Notes: generated by a model not told the origin, from the sequence alone. Shown: positions 22,118 through 33,912, numbered from the stretch's first letter. The stretch: DNA of 64,000 bases from Pseudomonas sp. TMP9 (GCF_037943105.1 NZ_CP149803.1:2956001-3020000), one strand, 5' to 3'. Program-made: numbers and translations.

Positions 22118-22966
22118 CTACTCCAAACCTGGCAGCCGCGGTTCGGCCGCTGCAAAAAATCGTTTATGTCGGGTGATTGGCATGCGCTGGCGTATTGCTG
22201 CTTGCTCTGTGCCATCGCGCGCAGCCAGCAACACCCCAGGGCCCTGCGCCAACTCCGCGAGCACATGGCCCCATGGGTCGATGAGCGCTGAGTGGCCAAA
22301 GGTTTCACGCGGCCCAGGATGAGTACCGCCTTGGCCTGCGGCCAGCACATAGCACTGGGTTTCAATCGCGCGCGCACGGGTTAGTACCTGCCAATGGGCG
22401 GCGCCAGTCATGGCGGTGAAGGCCGCGGGCACGCTGATCAATTCGGCGCCCGCCGCTCGCAAAGCGCTGTAAAGCTCGGGGAAGCGCAGGTCGTAACAGA
22501 CCGTCAGCCCCAACCGGCCACAGGGGGTATCCGCCACCACCACATGGCCGCCGAATGCGTAATCATCCGACTCGCGGTAGCGGCCATGGTTATCGCTGAC
22601 GTCCACATCGAACAGGTGCAACTTGTCGTAGCGCGCCACCCGCTGGCCCTTGTCATCGATCAGCAATGAACAGGCATGCGCCTTGGCTTCAGGCTGGCCG
22701 TCCGACGGCAGCGGCAACGTCCCCGCCACAATCCACAGACCTAAATCTATGGCCGTTTGGCGCAGCCAGGGCAAAATCGGCCCCTCGCCCAAAGCCTCGG
22801 CACGCCCTAGTGCCGCTAAATCACGGCGGCCCATGGCGGCGAAATTTTCTGGTAACACCGCCAGACGCGCCCCCTGAACGGCTGCTTGCTCAAGCAATTG
22901 TCTTGCCTGCGCCAAATTGTCCAACACGTCGGCCTGGCTGACCATTTGAATGACTGCGAGGGTCAT
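22118..22966 (-). CDS. Carbon-nitrogen hydrolase (Nit family)
   Basis: A 282-residue nitrilase-superfamily amidase. The catalytic triad is Glu40 (VLPENFA), Lys115 ([11 protein letters not shown]) and Cys157 ([11 protein letters not shown]). The sequence resembles the Nit1/NitA branch, which in other organisms repairs deaminated glutathione; that function is inferred here and other small amides are possible. It lies between yhdP and tldD in a compact minus-strand group, a stable arrangement in pseudomonads (PAO1 PA4475). Confidence 0.92.
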   Translation of the reverse strand: MTLAVIQMVSQADVLDNLAQARQLLEQAAVQGARLAVLPENFAAMGRRDLAALGRAEALGEGPILPWLRQTAIDLGLWIVAGTLPLPSDGQPEAKAHACSLLIDDKGQRVARYDKLHLFDVDVSDNHGRYRESDDYAFGGHVVVADTPCGRLGLTVCYDLRFPELYSALRAAGAELISVPAAFTAMTGAAHWQVLTRARAIETQCYVLAAGQGGTHPGPRETFGHSALIDPWGHVLAELAQGPGVLLAARDGTEQAAIRQRMPITRHKRFFAAAEPRLPGLE

Positions 22967-23052
22967 GACTGTCTTTTCTCAATGCCGGTACTAGGCTTCA
23001 GCTTACAAGCCATGCCGGCAGACTGCACGGCTGCAGATGCAACACGCGGGCT

Positions 23053-26000
23053 TTACTGGGGCTTTTCAAAGGGCTTGTCGAAGCTGATATCCGGATTCTG
23101 CCAAGGCCCGGTGACGTCGTATTGCACGCTGGCAAACCGCGCGACGCTGTTGCCCAGCAGTTTATCCGCGATAAACAGTGCTCCACCGATAGCCGGCGCG
23201 CCAACAATCAGTGCAGCCAGGGGCAGGTTGTTGGTCACCGGCAAGGTGACCAGCAGCTTGGCGTCGATTCGGTCATGGGCAATGTCCAGCGTGCCATTCA
23301 ATTCAAGGTTACTCGACGGCCCCTCAAGGGTGATCGGCTCACGGGTGACATACACGCCGTTGTTGGCCTGCAGCACGCCTTTGACCCGGTCATAGCTGAG
23401 GCCTTTGCCCAGCAAGTCGGAAAAATCCAGGCGCAAGCGCCGGCCAATCGAATTGAAGTTCAATAGGCCAAAAACTCGCAGCGCCGAGGCGGGCCCTTCG
23501 ACCTCGGAGAACTGCCCTTTGCGCAAGGAAGCATCCAGCGTGCCGCTCACGCGCTTCATGCTGAACCACGCTGGTGAGCCTGGCCAGTCGCCGTCCACAT
23601 CCACATGAAAATCTCGGCTGGTAGCCGTTGGCGCATAGCCCCACGCGATCAGCACATCGCCCAAGTCTGCGCCTTCTAAGCGACCTTGATAGGCTGTGCG
23701 CGTGCCATTGGCGCCCTGCAACCACGTGGCTCGACCCGCTACTTTCAAGCCTTTGAGGTTGATATCCAGCTCGCTGAATTGCACGCCGGTGCTTACCGGA
23801 CGCGCCTTGAGCGACCAACTGCCCAGCGGCTCTATACCCTGAAAAACCTCGGCGATACGCACATCCAGCGCTGGGAAACGACTCGGGTCGACCGCCGCCA
23901 GCGGGTCTGGCGCGTCCACTGCCGGCTTGCCTTCAGGTTTGGGCACGGCCGCCGGGAAGCGCAGATAGTCGAGGTTTAGAGCAATCGGCGCCCCTGCGGT
24001 ATCGGGCAAGCCGACTTGGCCCTTCAACTGCGGGCTGTCGAGGCTGACGGCCCAGCTCAAGGCATCGCGCTTAACGCCGACTTCCAGCGACTCAAGGGTT
24101 ACGCCAAAGCCGGTAAAACGGTTAATGCGCAGCTGTGCATCGCTGAACAGTTGTTGCGCGTCATTCACCGGCAGGTTGCTGTAAGGCTGCAACACCTGCT
24201 GCCAGGCCGACCAATCCACTTCTGCTACTCGCCCGCGCACACGCAACCCTTGGCCAGTGGGCAGGCGTGCTGGACCGTCAGCCAAACGAATTTCACCGCG
24301 GCCCTGATTAAACTGGCCCGGACTTGCCGCGAAAGACAGGCTGAGTAACTCGGCGTAATTGAGCCAGTAACGCTGCTCACGCCCGCCCACACTCATGCGC
24401 CACTGGGTCGCGCGCTCCTCGGCTTGTGCTTTACCGAAAGGTGACGGCAGCGCCACTGTCACTCCTTTCAGGCTGGAGTTGACCCGTAACTGGCTGTCCG
24501 CACCGTCCAGCGTCAGGTTCAAGCGATACGGCAGGCTGCCGCTGACGGGCAGCGGCTGAGTAACACCCAGCCAGGCGCTTAACTCATCAACCGCAATCTG
24601 TCCGCTGGCCTCGATACGACTGCGCGCGTTGCCCGGCGAGCCTTCGGCCAACGCTTTGCCGCGCACCGCATGACCGAGCACCTGAGCGCGAATATCCGGG
24701 GCACTGAGGCCGCTGGCGGTGTTGTAGCGAAATGCGCCCTGCACTTGGCTGAACTGCAGCGGCGGATTAGGCAGACTGAGCTGCGCGCTTTGCGTGGCGA
24801 AATCCACCACCACATCCGCTGCCAAGCCTTTGCGCAGCGGCAGGTCAAGCTTGAGTTTGCCCGCCAGCGCACCTTCACCCGTCCAGCCGGCGAACGTTTG
24901 CGCGGTGCCGAGCGGCGTTTGCTGCAGGATATGCAGCGCATCGTTGACGTTGCTGCTCAGCTCAGTGGTCAGCAACAGGCGCGGCGGCTGGCCGGGCAAG
25001 GCGGTGGGGATTAACACTTGAGCATTATGCACGTGGCTGTCGAGTAAGCGGCCTTCGGCCAGCGCGACCCGCACACCGCTGTCTTCAATCATTACCGTAC
25101 CACGGCCCTCGCGCAGCGCCGGCCAGCCTGGCTGAAAGGCCAGCTCGGCATCATGTACAGCGAAGAACAGGCTGATGCTGCGCGCGGCATTTTCTGCGCC
25201 TTTGTTCAACGAGCCCTGATATTGGAAATAGCCTTCATCGACCGCGCCACCGCGGATGGCACTTTTTAGCCAGGCATCCAGCTCACGGCTCAAGCCCGGT
25301 GAGCGACTTGGCAGGTACTTCTCGGTAAAGCGCGCATCGCCATTACGCAGGCCAACGCGCAGGTCCATGTAGTCCTCTTCGCTGGGGTCGGTGCGCAGCC
25401 GTATAAGAAAGTCCCCCGCAGCAGGTCCTTCTTCCCCCACCACTTTCAGGTAAGGGCTGCGCAGGGTGAAGGCCTGCTTATCAATCTGCCAGGTCAGCAA
25501 GGCATTGGCGGTCTTATAGCGCCAAGGCTCGGCAAACAAATTGGGGAAATGCAGAGAAAAATCTTCGCTATCGACGCGCAACTCACCCTGACCAAGGTCA
25601 CCGCTGATGCTGCCGCTGACATTCTCCGCCGCGGGCGAGCCGTGCCACGCGGCAAAACCAACGCGCTCAAGATTGGCCGAAAATTGCAGGCGCTTGCTGT
25701 CGCTCAGTTGCGGGCGGTAATCAAGTTGAATGTTGCGCAGCGCGCCCTGCGGCTTGAGCTGCTCAAGCAGCGCCAAGGCGTTATCAGGCAACGGTGCCAG
25801 CGCCGCCACCAGCGGTTCCAATGGCGCTAGGTCGAGGCGATCAGCATTGAGCAGCCATTGCTCGTGTACCTCGGCACTTTCCGCCTGCTGGGTCAGGGCC
25901 ACGCGCACGCCACCCCAGCGCTGGTCATCGCGGCTAAATGCCAGATCATCCAACAGCACCGTGAAACCCAGCTCGGTACGGCTGAAATACGCATTCAGGG

Positions 26001-26883
26001 CCACGTCCTCCAGTGCAACCGATTTACGCGTGGCGTACCCGGCCTTGAACTGGGGCACATGCAGCCGGCTGACGGCGCGCTGCACGCCACCTTTGGCCCA
26101 GTTCAGCCAGACCTCACCGCCCAGCTGCAGCCGCTCAAGACGCCACTGTGCCAGTAGGCTAGGCGGCACCCAGGCGGCCCAATCACTTTGCGGCAGGCTC
26201 AGGTACAACGCAGCATCACTGTCCTGCCAACGCTGAGCATTGATGCGCGTACGCAATTGCACAGCTAACGGCTGGCCATCTGGCAGCAACAATCGCCCCT
26301 GCAAACGCTGGCGAACACTGCCATTAAACAGGGTCAGATTGACGTAGGTCAGGGTGCGCGTGGGTTGGTCAAAAGCCTGCACAGTCACCTGGCTGTTAAA
26401 CAGCGACAGGCGCTTAATCGCTTGCGACTGAATCAGCACCTGAGCCAAGTCCGGTGTCGGACCACGGCGTGGCGGCAAACCCTTGAGTGACCAACGGCCG
26501 TCCTGATCCTGCGCCACCCGCAACTGCACGCCATCCAGCTCAAGCCGGGCAATTCGCACCTGTTGCGCCATCAGGCTGGCCAGCACATCCGGCACCACGC
26601 GCACTTGATCAAGCTGCAAGGCCCCTGCGCCCTCGCCGATGCTCACATCATGAGCGGTCAGCACCGGCGAGAAACCCTGCCACAGCCCTTCCAGCGCACC
26701 AATCTGCACCGGCATGGCCAACGCTTCACGGGCTTTATTTTCGGCTTCTAAACGGTACTCAGCGACCAGCGGTACCAGCTCGCGACCGAGACTGACATAC
26801 AGCGCAGCAAGCACCAGAGACGCGGCGCACAGCCAAAATGCCGAACGCAGCAGCAGGGCAAACCCGCGCGCCAACGCTGCCAT
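23053..26883 (-). CDS. yhdP: YhdP-family AsmA-like protein
   Basis: A 1276-residue envelope protein with one N-terminal membrane segment (about 8-30) and a very long periplasmic part rich in beta structure. It has the DUF3971 region and an AsmA-like C-terminal domain (the last ~200 residues, e.g. VEGPASALRVFGLLNFNSIGRRL and FDKPFEKPQ). In E. coli YhdP, with TamB and YdbH, forms hydrophobic grooves that move phospholipids to the outer membrane (known). It works in parallel with the Mla genes of this window, which send lipids the other way. Length is normal. Confidence 0.93.
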   Translation of the reverse strand: MAALARGFALLLRSAFWLCAASLVLAALYVSLGRELVPLVAEYRLEAENKAREALAMPVQIGALEGLWQGFSPVLTAHDVSIGEGAGALQLDQVRVVPDVLASLMAQQVRIARLELDGVQLRVAQDQDGRWSLKGLPPRRGPTPDLAQVLIQSQAIKRLSLFNSQVTVQAFDQPTRTLTYVNLTLFNGSVRQRLQGRLLLPDGQPLAVQLRTRINAQRWQDSDAALYLSLPQSDWAAWVPPSLLAQWRLERLQLGGEVWLNWAKGGVQRAVSRLHVPQFKAGYATRKSVALEDVALNAYFSRTELGFTVLLDDLAFSRDDQRWGGVRVALTQQAESAEVHEQWLLNADRLDLAPLEPLVAALAPLPDNALALLEQLKPQGALRNIQLDYRPQLSDSKRLQFSANLERVGFAAWHGSPAAENVSGSISGDLGQGELRVDSEDFSLHFPNLFAEPWRYKTANALLTWQIDKQAFTLRSPYLKVVGEEGPAAGDFLIRLRTDPSEEDYMDLRVGLRNGDARFTEKYLPSRSPGLSRELDAWLKSAIRGGAVDEGYFQYQGSLNKGAENAARSISLFFAVHDAELAFQPGWPALREGRGTVMIEDSGVRVALAEGRLLDSHVHNAQVLIPTALPGQPPRLLLTTELSSNVNDALHILQQTPLGTAQTFAGWTGEGALAGKLKLDLPLRKGLAADVVVDFATQSAQLSLPNPPLQFSQVQGAFRYNTASGLSAPDIRAQVLGHAVRGKALAEGSPGNARSRIEASGQIAVDELSAWLGVTQPLPVSGSLPYRLNLTLDGADSQLRVNSSLKGVTVALPSPFGKAQAEERATQWRMSVGGREQRYWLNYAELLSLSFAASPGQFNQGRGEIRLADGPARLPTGQGLRVRGRVAEVDWSAWQQVLQPYSNLPVNDAQQLFSDAQLRINRFTGFGVTLESLEVGVKRDALSWAVSLDSPQLKGQVGLPDTAGAPIALNLDYLRFPAAVPKPEGKPAVDAPDPLAAVDPSRFPALDVRIAEVFQGIEPLGSWSLKARPVSTGVQFSELDINLKGLKVAGRATWLQGANGTRTAYQGRLEGADLGDVLIAWGYAPTATSRDFHVDVDGDWPGSPAWFSMKRVSGTLDASLRKGQFSEVEGPASALRVFGLLNFNSIGRRLRLDFSDLLGKGLSYDRVKGVLQANNGVYVTREPITLEGPSSNLELNGTLDIAHDRIDAKLLVTLPVTNNLPLAALIVGAPAIGGALFIADKLLGNSVARFASVQYDVTGPWQNPDISFDKPFEKPQ

Positions 26884-26914
26884 TCAGTTCACGCCTAAGC
26901 GCTTAGCGCGCATA

Positions 26915-28372
26915 TCAGAGCAGCACCACATCGTATTGCTCCTGGGAATACATGGTCTCAACCTGGAATTTGATGGTCCGGCCGATAAAGGCTTCAAGAT
27001 CGGCGACATTCGCCGACTCTTCATCGAGCAGACGGTCGACCACTTTCTGGTTGGCCAGTACCCGATAACCTTCCGGCTGATAGGCCCGCGCTTCACGCAG
27101 AATCTCGCGGAAAATCTCGTAACAGGTGGTCTCCGCTGTTTTCAGTTTGCCGCGCCCTTGGCAGCAGCTACAGGGCTCGCACAGCACTTGCTCAAGGCTT
27201 TCACGGGTGCGCTTGCGGGTCATCTGCACCAGGCCTAACTCGGTGATGCCGATGATATTGGTCTTGGCGTGGTCGCGCTCCAGTTGCTTCTCTAGGGTGC
27301 GCAGCACTTGGCGTTGATGCTCTTCATCTTCCATGTCGATGAAATCAATAATGATGATGCCGCCGATATTGCGCAGGCGCAGTTGGCGGGCAATCGCCGT
27401 GGCGGCTTCCAAGTTGGTTTTGAAGATAGTTTCTTCCAGCGTGCGGTGGCCAACGAACGCACCGGTGTTGACGTCGATGGTGCTCATCGCCTCGGCTGGA
27501 TCAATGATCAGGTAACCGCCCGACTTAAGCGGCACCTTGCGTTCCAGTGCCTTCTGGATTTCATCTTCGACGCCATACAGATCAAATATCGGCCGCTCGC
27601 CGGGGTAGTGCTCCAGACGGTCGGCGACTTCCGGCATCAACTCGTCGACAAACTGGGTAATTTTCTGAAAGGTCTCGCGGGAATCAACGCGGATTTTTTC
27701 GATCTTAGGGCTGACCAGATCACGTAGGGTACGCAGCGCCAGGCTGAGGTCCTCGTAGATCACCAACGGCGTCGGACCCACCTTCATTTGCGTGGCAATT
27801 TGGCCCCACAGCCGGCGCAAGTAACGAATATCCGCAAGGATTTCATCAGCACCCGCACCATCAGCCGCCGTGCGCAGGATAAAACCACCGGATTCCTCGA
27901 TCCCTTCTGCGGCCACGCAATCGGTGACCACCTGCTTCAGCCGCTCGCGCTCGGCTTCATCCTCAATCCGCAGCGAGATGCCCACATGCGCGGTGCGCGG
28001 CATGTACACTAAATAGCGCGAAGGGATCGACAGTTGCGTGGTAAGGCGAGCCCCTTTGCTGCCAATAGGGTCCTTGGTGACCTGCACCACCAAGCTCTGG
28101 CCTTCATGCACCAACGCGCTGATGCTCTCCACAGCCGGGCCGTCGCGGCTGGAGATTTCCGCCGCATGAATAAACGCCGCGCGGTCCAGGCCGATGTCGA
28201 CAAAAGCGGCTTGCATACCCGGCAGCACCCGCACCACCTTGCCTTTGTAGATATTGCCAACAATGCCGCGCTTTTGTGTGCGCTCGACGTGCACTTCTTG
28301 CAGCACGCCGTTTTCCACCACCGCCACGCGCGATTCCATGGGCGTGATGTTGATCAGGATCTCTTCACTCAT
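26915..28372 (-). CDS. rng: Ribonuclease G (Rng/CafA)
   Basis: A 485-residue endoribonuclease that trims the 5' end of 16S rRNA and degrades some mRNAs. The S1 RNA-binding domain lies at about 35-125 (GNIYKGKVVRVLPGMQAAFVDIG). Catalytic-region segments are DVNTGAFVG, IIIIDFIDMEDEEHQ and TELGLVQMTRKRTRESL. The zinc-link appears as CEPCSCCQGRG, with a doubled cysteine spacing. No long C-terminal scaffold, so RNase G and not RNase E. It is downstream of maf and upstream of yhdP, the usual mreBCD-maf-rng order. Confidence 0.96.
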   Translation of the reverse strand: MSEEILINITPMESRVAVVENGVLQEVHVERTQKRGIVGNIYKGKVVRVLPGMQAAFVDIGLDRAAFIHAAEISSRDGPAVESISALVHEGQSLVVQVTKDPIGSKGARLTTQLSIPSRYLVYMPRTAHVGISLRIEDEAERERLKQVVTDCVAAEGIEESGGFILRTAADGAGADEILADIRYLRRLWGQIATQMKVGPTPLVIYEDLSLALRTLRDLVSPKIEKIRVDSRETFQKITQFVDELMPEVADRLEHYPGERPIFDLYGVEDEIQKALERKVPLKSGGYLIIDPAEAMSTIDVNTGAFVGHRTLEETIFKTNLEAATAIARQLRLRNIGGIIIIDFIDMEDEEHQRQVLRTLEKQLERDHAKTNIIGITELGLVQMTRKRTRESLEQVLCEPCSCCQGRGKLKTAETTCYEIFREILREARAYQPEGYRVLANQKVVDRLLDEESANVADLEAFIGRTIKFQVETMYSQEQYDVVLL

Positions 28373-28388
28373 GTGCTTATCTCTTCTG

Positions 28389-28573
28389 AGAACCTGTTTA
28401 CGATCTGCTGCGCATCGGCCCTGCGGCGTTAAAAACAGGCTCGGGTGCGAGCCCAGTCGGAATGCTCATGTACAACAGTACACTCCGCTTCCTCGCCCGC
28501 TTTGACCAGCCGAAGGCTGTTACTAACGTAGCGCCTTGCAGGGCTCTAGCTCGGGAAATCGTGAACTGGTTCT
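28389..28573. mobile_element. MITE-like element with imperfect terminal inverted repeats
   Basis: The outer 16 bases on the left (AGAACCTGTTTACGAT, 28389-28404) and the complement of the right end (AGAACCAGTTCACGAT, 28558-28573) agree at 14 of 16 positions. The 185-bp interior has no credible gene; one 60-codon minus-strand frame spans it without family resemblance. No target duplication is visible. It occupies nearly all of the 247-base rng-maf gap. The call as a non-autonomous mobile or dispersed element is an inference. Confidence 0.5.
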
Positions 28574-28619
28574 GCGGCAAAGCTGAAAGCCCGGGGACTG
28601 CGCCGATTAAAGGCGATCA

Positions 28620-29240
28620 TTACCCGCGACCCGTAACCTCTTGACTGTGAACTGGCCGTAGCTGCCAGCACGGAATAGCAAATTCTTTAAGTAATGCGGC
28701 AGTCTCACACAACGGCAAGCCAACTACCGCGGAATAACTGCCCTGCAACTGGCTGACAAACACCGCTGCCAAGCCCTGAATACCGTAACACCCAGCCTTG
28801 TCTTGGGGTTCGCCGCTGGCCCAATAAGCCTCTATTTCGGCTCGACTCAACGGACGAAACGTGACCTGACTGCTGACCACCCGTGACGCCATTCGTTCGC
28901 GGCTAACCAGCGCCACGGCGGTCAACACCTCATGGCAGCGCCCGGACAGAGCCGTAAGCGTCGCCAAGGCCTCGTCACCGTCAGCCGGCTTACCCAGAAT
29001 GCGCCCATCAAGCACCACCGCCGTATCAGCCCCGAGCACAACCGCGCCTTGAATAGCTGCCAAAGCATCCAGCCCCGCTTGCGCCTTCGCGCAGGCCAGC
29101 CGCTCTACATAGGCGACTGGCGACTCACCTGGCAACGAACCTTCATCAATCGGGGCGCTGTGCGTAAGGAAAGGCACGCCAATTTGCGTCAGCAATTCTC
29201 GCCGGCGCGGCGACCCAGAAGCGAGATAGAGGGTGGCCAT
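28620..29240 (-). CDS. maf: Maf-like nucleoside triphosphate pyrophosphatase
   Basis: A 206-residue Maf/YhdE-family house-cleaning enzyme that hydrolyses dTTP, UTP and modified nucleotides. It shows the family start [22 protein letters not shown], the [19 protein letters not shown] segment with the catalytic Asp, and [11 protein letters not shown] near the C-terminus. Normal length. It lies between mreD (46-base gap) and rng, as in PAO1 PA4478. The rng promoter or read-through would have to cross the repeat element just downstream. Confidence 0.94.
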   Translation of the reverse strand: MATLYLASGSPRRRELLTQIGVPFLTHSAPIDEGSLPGESPVAYVERLACAKAQAGLDALAAIQGAVVLGADTAVVLDGRILGKPADGDEALATLTALSGRCHEVLTAVALVSRERMASRVVSSQVTFRPLSRAEIEAYWASGEPQDKAGCYGIQGLAAVFVSQLQGSYSAVVGLPLCETAALLKEFAIPCWQLRPVHSQEVTGRG

Positions 29241-29285
29241 ACTGACGTCTCCCTGACGGATAAAGGCAAGGCCGAGCGGCCTTGT

Positions 29286-29771
29286 TTAGTTGACGCCCAG
29301 GCGCTGATGCAACCCACGCAACAGCATGCAGACCCAAGGCCAGAGCAGAGCGCTGACCAGCGCCGGTAAGACAAACGCTAGGGTGGGTGGACGACTGCCG
29401 GTCAGCGCGTTGAGCCACAACTGCACCAATTGCGCCAGACCAAACACCACCAGCAGCACAGTGCTCTGCTGCCACATAGGGAACATGCGCAAGCGTTGAT
29501 GCAGGGTCAGCACGAGGAACGTTATCAAGGTCAGAATCAAAGCGTTTTGCCCGAGCAGGCTGCCATTCAGCACATCCGCTAACAAACCAATGCCCCAGGC
29601 GGTGGTCATGCCCACACGATGCGGCAGCGCCAGCACCCAATAGGTCAGAAACAACGCCAGCCACAACGGGCGCCCCAGCTCCATAAACTTCGGCATGCTC
29701 GACACACTGAGCAGCAACGCCAAGGCGAAGGTCAGCCAGACCACCCAGATATTGCTTGAACGCGCAGCCAT
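29286..29771 (-). CDS. mreD: MreD, rod-shape determining membrane protein
   Basis: A 161-residue integral membrane protein with five to six hydrophobic segments, part of the elongasome with MreB, MreC, RodA and PBP2. It is poorly conserved in sequence but identified by length, topology, motifs such as GIGLLADVLNGSLLGQNALIL and position. Its start overlaps the mreC stop by one base, indicating coupled translation. Confidence 0.93.
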   Translation of the reverse strand: MAARSSNIWVVWLTFALALLLSVSSMPKFMELGRPLWLALFLTYWVLALPHRVGMTTAWGIGLLADVLNGSLLGQNALILTLITFLVLTLHQRLRMFPMWQQSTVLLVVFGLAQLVQLWLNALTGSRPPTLAFVLPALVSALLWPWVCMLLRGLHQRLGVN

Positions 29772-30736
29772 TATTGCCCAGCCTCCGGCGGATTAACGGG
29801 AGCCGCTGGCGCACCAGCCGCCGGCTGCACAGGCTGCGCCTGCTGACGGATCTCACGATCCAGGGCTTCTTGAGCTTGCGCCGACTCAGTGGCACGCTGA
29901 TCCGCCGTACGCTGATCGGTAAACACCAGCAACATATAGCGGCTGCGGTTGAGCTTCGCCGTCGGTACTGCACGGACAATGGCGAATGGCTGGCCAGAAT
30001 CGTGAATCACTTCAGTGACCATGGCCACCGGATAGCCCGCCGGGAAGCGCTGGCCCATGCCCGAGCTAACCAGTAAGTCACCTTCTTTGATGTCCGCCGT
30101 ATCCGCCACATGGCGCAACTCCAAACGCTCTGGATTACCGGTGCCCGTGGCGATAGCGCGCAGGCCATTACGGTTAACCTGCACCGGAATGCTGTGAGTG
30201 GTATCGGTTATCAATAGAACGCGCGAGGTGTAAGGCATAACTTCAACCACTTGGCCCATCAGACCACGCGCATCGAGCACCGGCTGACCCAAGACCACCC
30301 CGTCCTGCTCGCCTTTATCGATCAGGATACGATGGGTAAAGGGGTTTGGATCGACACCGATCAGCTCAGTGGCCAGCACTTTGTCATCGACCAACGCAGC
30401 GGAATTAAGCAGCTCGCGCAAGCGCACGTTTTGCTCAGTCAAGGCGGCAAGCTTCTGCAAACGGCGCTGCATGATTAACTGTTCAGCCTTGAGCTGTTCG
30501 TTTTCGGCCGTTAACTCGCTGCGCGTACTCAATTCCTGAGTCGCACTCTCCCACACCCTTACCGGTAAACGGCCGGCCCAGTAGACCGGCTCGACCACCA
30601 CACCCAGTTGCGCCCGCAGCGGCTGCAGCCACGTGAACCGTGCATCGACCACCATCAACGCAGCCGATAGCACGGCGAACACCAACAGGCGCACACCCAG
30701 CGAAGGACCTTTGGCAAATAGCGGTTTGATCGGCAA
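29771..30736 (-). CDS. mreC: MreC, rod-shape determining periplasmic protein
   Basis: A 321-residue bitopic protein with an N-terminal cytoplasmic tail, a membrane segment (about 13-30), a coiled coil (about 65-112) and the periplasmic MreC double beta-barrel (LATELIGVDPNPFTHRILIDKG..., GMGQRFPAGYPVAMVTEV). The C-terminal ~50 residues are Ala/Gln/Pro-rich, low-complexity and less conserved. MreC links MreB filaments to PBP2. It is separated from mreB by 129 bases that include a terminator. Confidence 0.95.
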   Translation of the reverse strand: MPIKPLFAKGPSLGVRLLVFAVLSAALMVVDARFTWLQPLRAQLGVVVEPVYWAGRLPVRVWESATQELSTRSELTAENEQLKAEQLIMQRRLQKLAALTEQNVRLRELLNSAALVDDKVLATELIGVDPNPFTHRILIDKGEQDGVVLGQPVLDARGLMGQVVEVMPYTSRVLLITDTTHSIPVQVNRNGLRAIATGTGNPERLELRHVADTADIKEGDLLVSSGMGQRFPAGYPVAMVTEVIHDSGQPFAIVRAVPTAKLNRSRYMLLVFTDQRTADQRATESAQAQEALDREIRQQAQPVQPAAGAPAAPVNPPEAGQ

Positions 30737-30754
30737 TTCCTCACAGCGTCAGGC

Positions 30755-30797
30755 ACAAAACAAAAGCTGCAAGCGGGAAGATACCCGGTTGCAGCTT
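30755..30797 (-). terminator. Intrinsic terminator between mreB and mreC
   Basis: On the minus strand: AAGCTGCAA, a short inner stem (CCGGG/CCCG), TTGCAGCTT, then TTGTTTTGT. It lies 68 bases past the mreB stop and 19 before the mreC start, so part of the mreB transcript should end here. It implies higher mreB than mreCD expression from one promoter. Confidence 0.75.
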
Positions 30798-30865
30798 AGG
30801 CTCACTCGCAAAGGGCGAAGGTAACCGCGCAGACACTGGCTGCGCCGCTCATTTCGCCGAACGCC

Positions 30866-32050
<1,185 letters not shown>

Positions 32051-32146
32051 TCAATTATTTATCCCTTGCGCACCCGCGCACGGCGACCCACTCACATTTG
32101 CACAAGCGGCCGGCAACTGCACGGCCCCTATACAAGGACAAACCTG

Positions 32147-32434
32147 ATGGCGCTTGAACGCTGCGACGTGGAGAAGATCGCTCATTTGGCTCGATTGGGC
32201 CTAAATGAAGCTGAAATCCCGGCTACTACCGAAAAGCTCAACTCCATTCTCGGCCTGATTGATCACATGCAGGCCGTCAATACTGATGGCATTGAGCCGC
32301 TGGCTCACCCGCTTGAAGCGACTCAGCGCCTGCGTGCTGACCACGTTACCGAACACAATCAGCGCGACGCCTATCAAGCTATCGCCCCGGCCGTGGAAAA
32401 CGGTCTGTACCTGGTTCCACAAGTCATCGAGTAA
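32147..32434 (+). CDS. gatC: GatC, aspartyl/glutamyl-tRNA amidotransferase subunit C
   Basis: A 95-residue subunit that wraps around GatA and GatB in the GatCAB complex. It reads [19 protein letters not shown] and contains the conserved [27 protein letters not shown] and LRADHV. The ATG at 32147 has AAGGA 9 bases upstream. A longer in-frame reading is rejected because homologs begin MALxxxDVxKIA. First gene of gatCAB, divergent from mreB. Confidence 0.95.
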   Translation: MALERCDVEKIAHLARLGLNEAEIPATTEKLNSILGLIDHMQAVNTDGIEPLAHPLEATQRLRADHVTEHNQRDAYQAIAPAVENGLYLVPQVIE

Positions 32435-32449
32435 GGGAAACGCCTAGCC

Positions 32450-33901
32450 ATGTATCAACTGACTCTGGCCGAGATCACCCGCGGACTCGCCGACAAGCAA
32501 TTTTCATCCGAAGAGCTGACCCGCAGCCTGTTGGCGCGCATTGCCCAACTCGACCCGCAGCTTAATAGTTTTATTACCGTCACCGACGAACTGGCCCTCA
32601 CCCAAGCCAAGGCCGCTGATGGCCGCCGCGCAGCGGGCGAAAACGGCGCGCTGCTCGGTGCGCCAATCGGCCACAAAGACCTGTTCTGCACCCAAGACGT
32701 ACTCACCAGCTGCGCCTCGAAAATCCTCAACGGCTTTAAAGCGCCGTACAACGCCACCGTGGTCGACAAGCTCGCGGCCGCCGGCGCCGTGACCTTGGGC
32801 AAGTTGAACATGGACGAATTCGCCATGGGCTCGGCCAACGAGTCCAGCCACTACGGCGCAGTAAAAAACCCTTGGGACCTAACCCGTGTACCCGGCGGTT
32901 CCAGCGGCGGCTCTGCGGCGGCCGTTGCGGCGCGGCTGCTACCGGCTGCTACTGGCACCGACACCGGCGGCTCGATCCGTCAGCCGGCGGCGCTGACCAA
33001 CCTCACCGGCATAAAGCCGACCTACGGGCGCGTTTCGCGCTGGGGCATGATTGCCTATGCCTCAAGCCTTGATCAGGGCGGCCCTTTGGCGCGCACCGCC
33101 GAAGACTGCGCGTTGATGCTGCACGCCATGGCCGGTTTTGATGCCAAAGACAGCACCAGCGTTGATCAACCGGTTGATGACTACCTGGCCGCCCTGAGCC
33201 AACCGCTGAACGGCCTGCGCATTGGCTTGCCGAAGGAATACTTCGGCGCAGGCCTCGATGCACGCATCGGTGAGAAGGTCATGGCGGTGGTCGATGAGCT
33301 GAAAAAGCTCGGCGCCACGGTTAAAGAGATCAGCCTGCCGAATATGCAGCACGCCATCCCGGCCTACTACGTCATCGCCCCGGCGGAAGCCAGCAGCAAC
33401 CTGTCGCGTTTTGACGGCGTGCGCTTTGGCTACCGCTGCGAAAACCCGGTCAACCTTGAAGACCTCTACAAGCGCTCGCGCGGTGAAGGCTTCGGCGCCG
33501 AGGTGAAGCGCCGCATCATGGTCGGCACTTATGCATTGTCCGCCGGTTATTACGACGCCTATTACCTCAAAGCGCAGAAGATCCGCCGCTTAATCAAGAA
33601 TGATTTCGTCGCCGCGTTTAACGATGTTGACGTGATCCTCGGCCCGACCACGCCGAACCTGGCCTGGAAGCTCGGCGAGAAGAACAGCGACCCAGTCGCC
33701 GCCTATCTGGAAGACATCTACACCATCACCGCCAACCTCGCCGGCATCCCTGGCTTGTCGATGCCGGCGGGCTTTGTTGATGGTTTGCCGGTGGGCGCGC
33801 AACTGCTCGCCCCGTACTTCAAAGAAGGCCGCTTGCTCAACGTCGCCCACCAGTACCAACAGGTTACTGACTGGCACACCCAAGCACCGACTGGCTTCTG
33901 A
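32450..33901 (+). CDS. gatA: GatA, glutamyl-tRNA amidotransferase subunit A
   Basis: A 483-residue amidase that releases ammonia from glutamine for the amidation of misacylated Asp-tRNA(Asn) or Glu-tRNA(Gln). The amidase triad is Lys76 ([10 protein letters not shown]), Ser151 (PGGSSGGSA) and Ser175 ([10 protein letters not shown]). Length is normal. Presence of GatCAB shows that at least one of Asn-tRNA or Gln-tRNA is made indirectly; in P. aeruginosa it is Asn-tRNA (known). gatC lies 15 bases upstream and gatB 11 bases downstream. Confidence 0.97.
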   Translation: MYQLTLAEITRGLADKQFSSEELTRSLLARIAQLDPQLNSFITVTDELALTQAKAADGRRAAGENGALLGAPIGHKDLFCTQDVLTSCASKILNGFKAPYNATVVDKLAAAGAVTLGKLNMDEFAMGSANESSHYGAVKNPWDLTRVPGGSSGGSAAAVAARLLPAATGTDTGGSIRQPAALTNLTGIKPTYGRVSRWGMIAYASSLDQGGPLARTAEDCALMLHAMAGFDAKDSTSVDQPVDDYLAALSQPLNGLRIGLPKEYFGAGLDARIGEKVMAVVDELKKLGATVKEISLPNMQHAIPAYYVIAPAEASSNLSRFDGVRFGYRCENPVNLEDLYKRSRGEGFGAEVKRRIMVGTYALSAGYYDAYYLKAQKIRRLIKNDFVAAFNDVDVILGPTTPNLAWKLGEKNSDPVAAYLEDIYTITANLAGIPGLSMPAGFVDGLPVGAQLLAPYFKEGRLLNVAHQYQQVTDWHTQAPTGF

Positions 33902-33912
33902 GGACTATAAAG

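Noticed and set aside
28398..28580. A 60-codon minus-strand frame within the rng-maf gap
   Set aside because: It lies inside the repeat element, has no ribosome site and no recognisable domain, so I describe the stretch as an element and not a gene.
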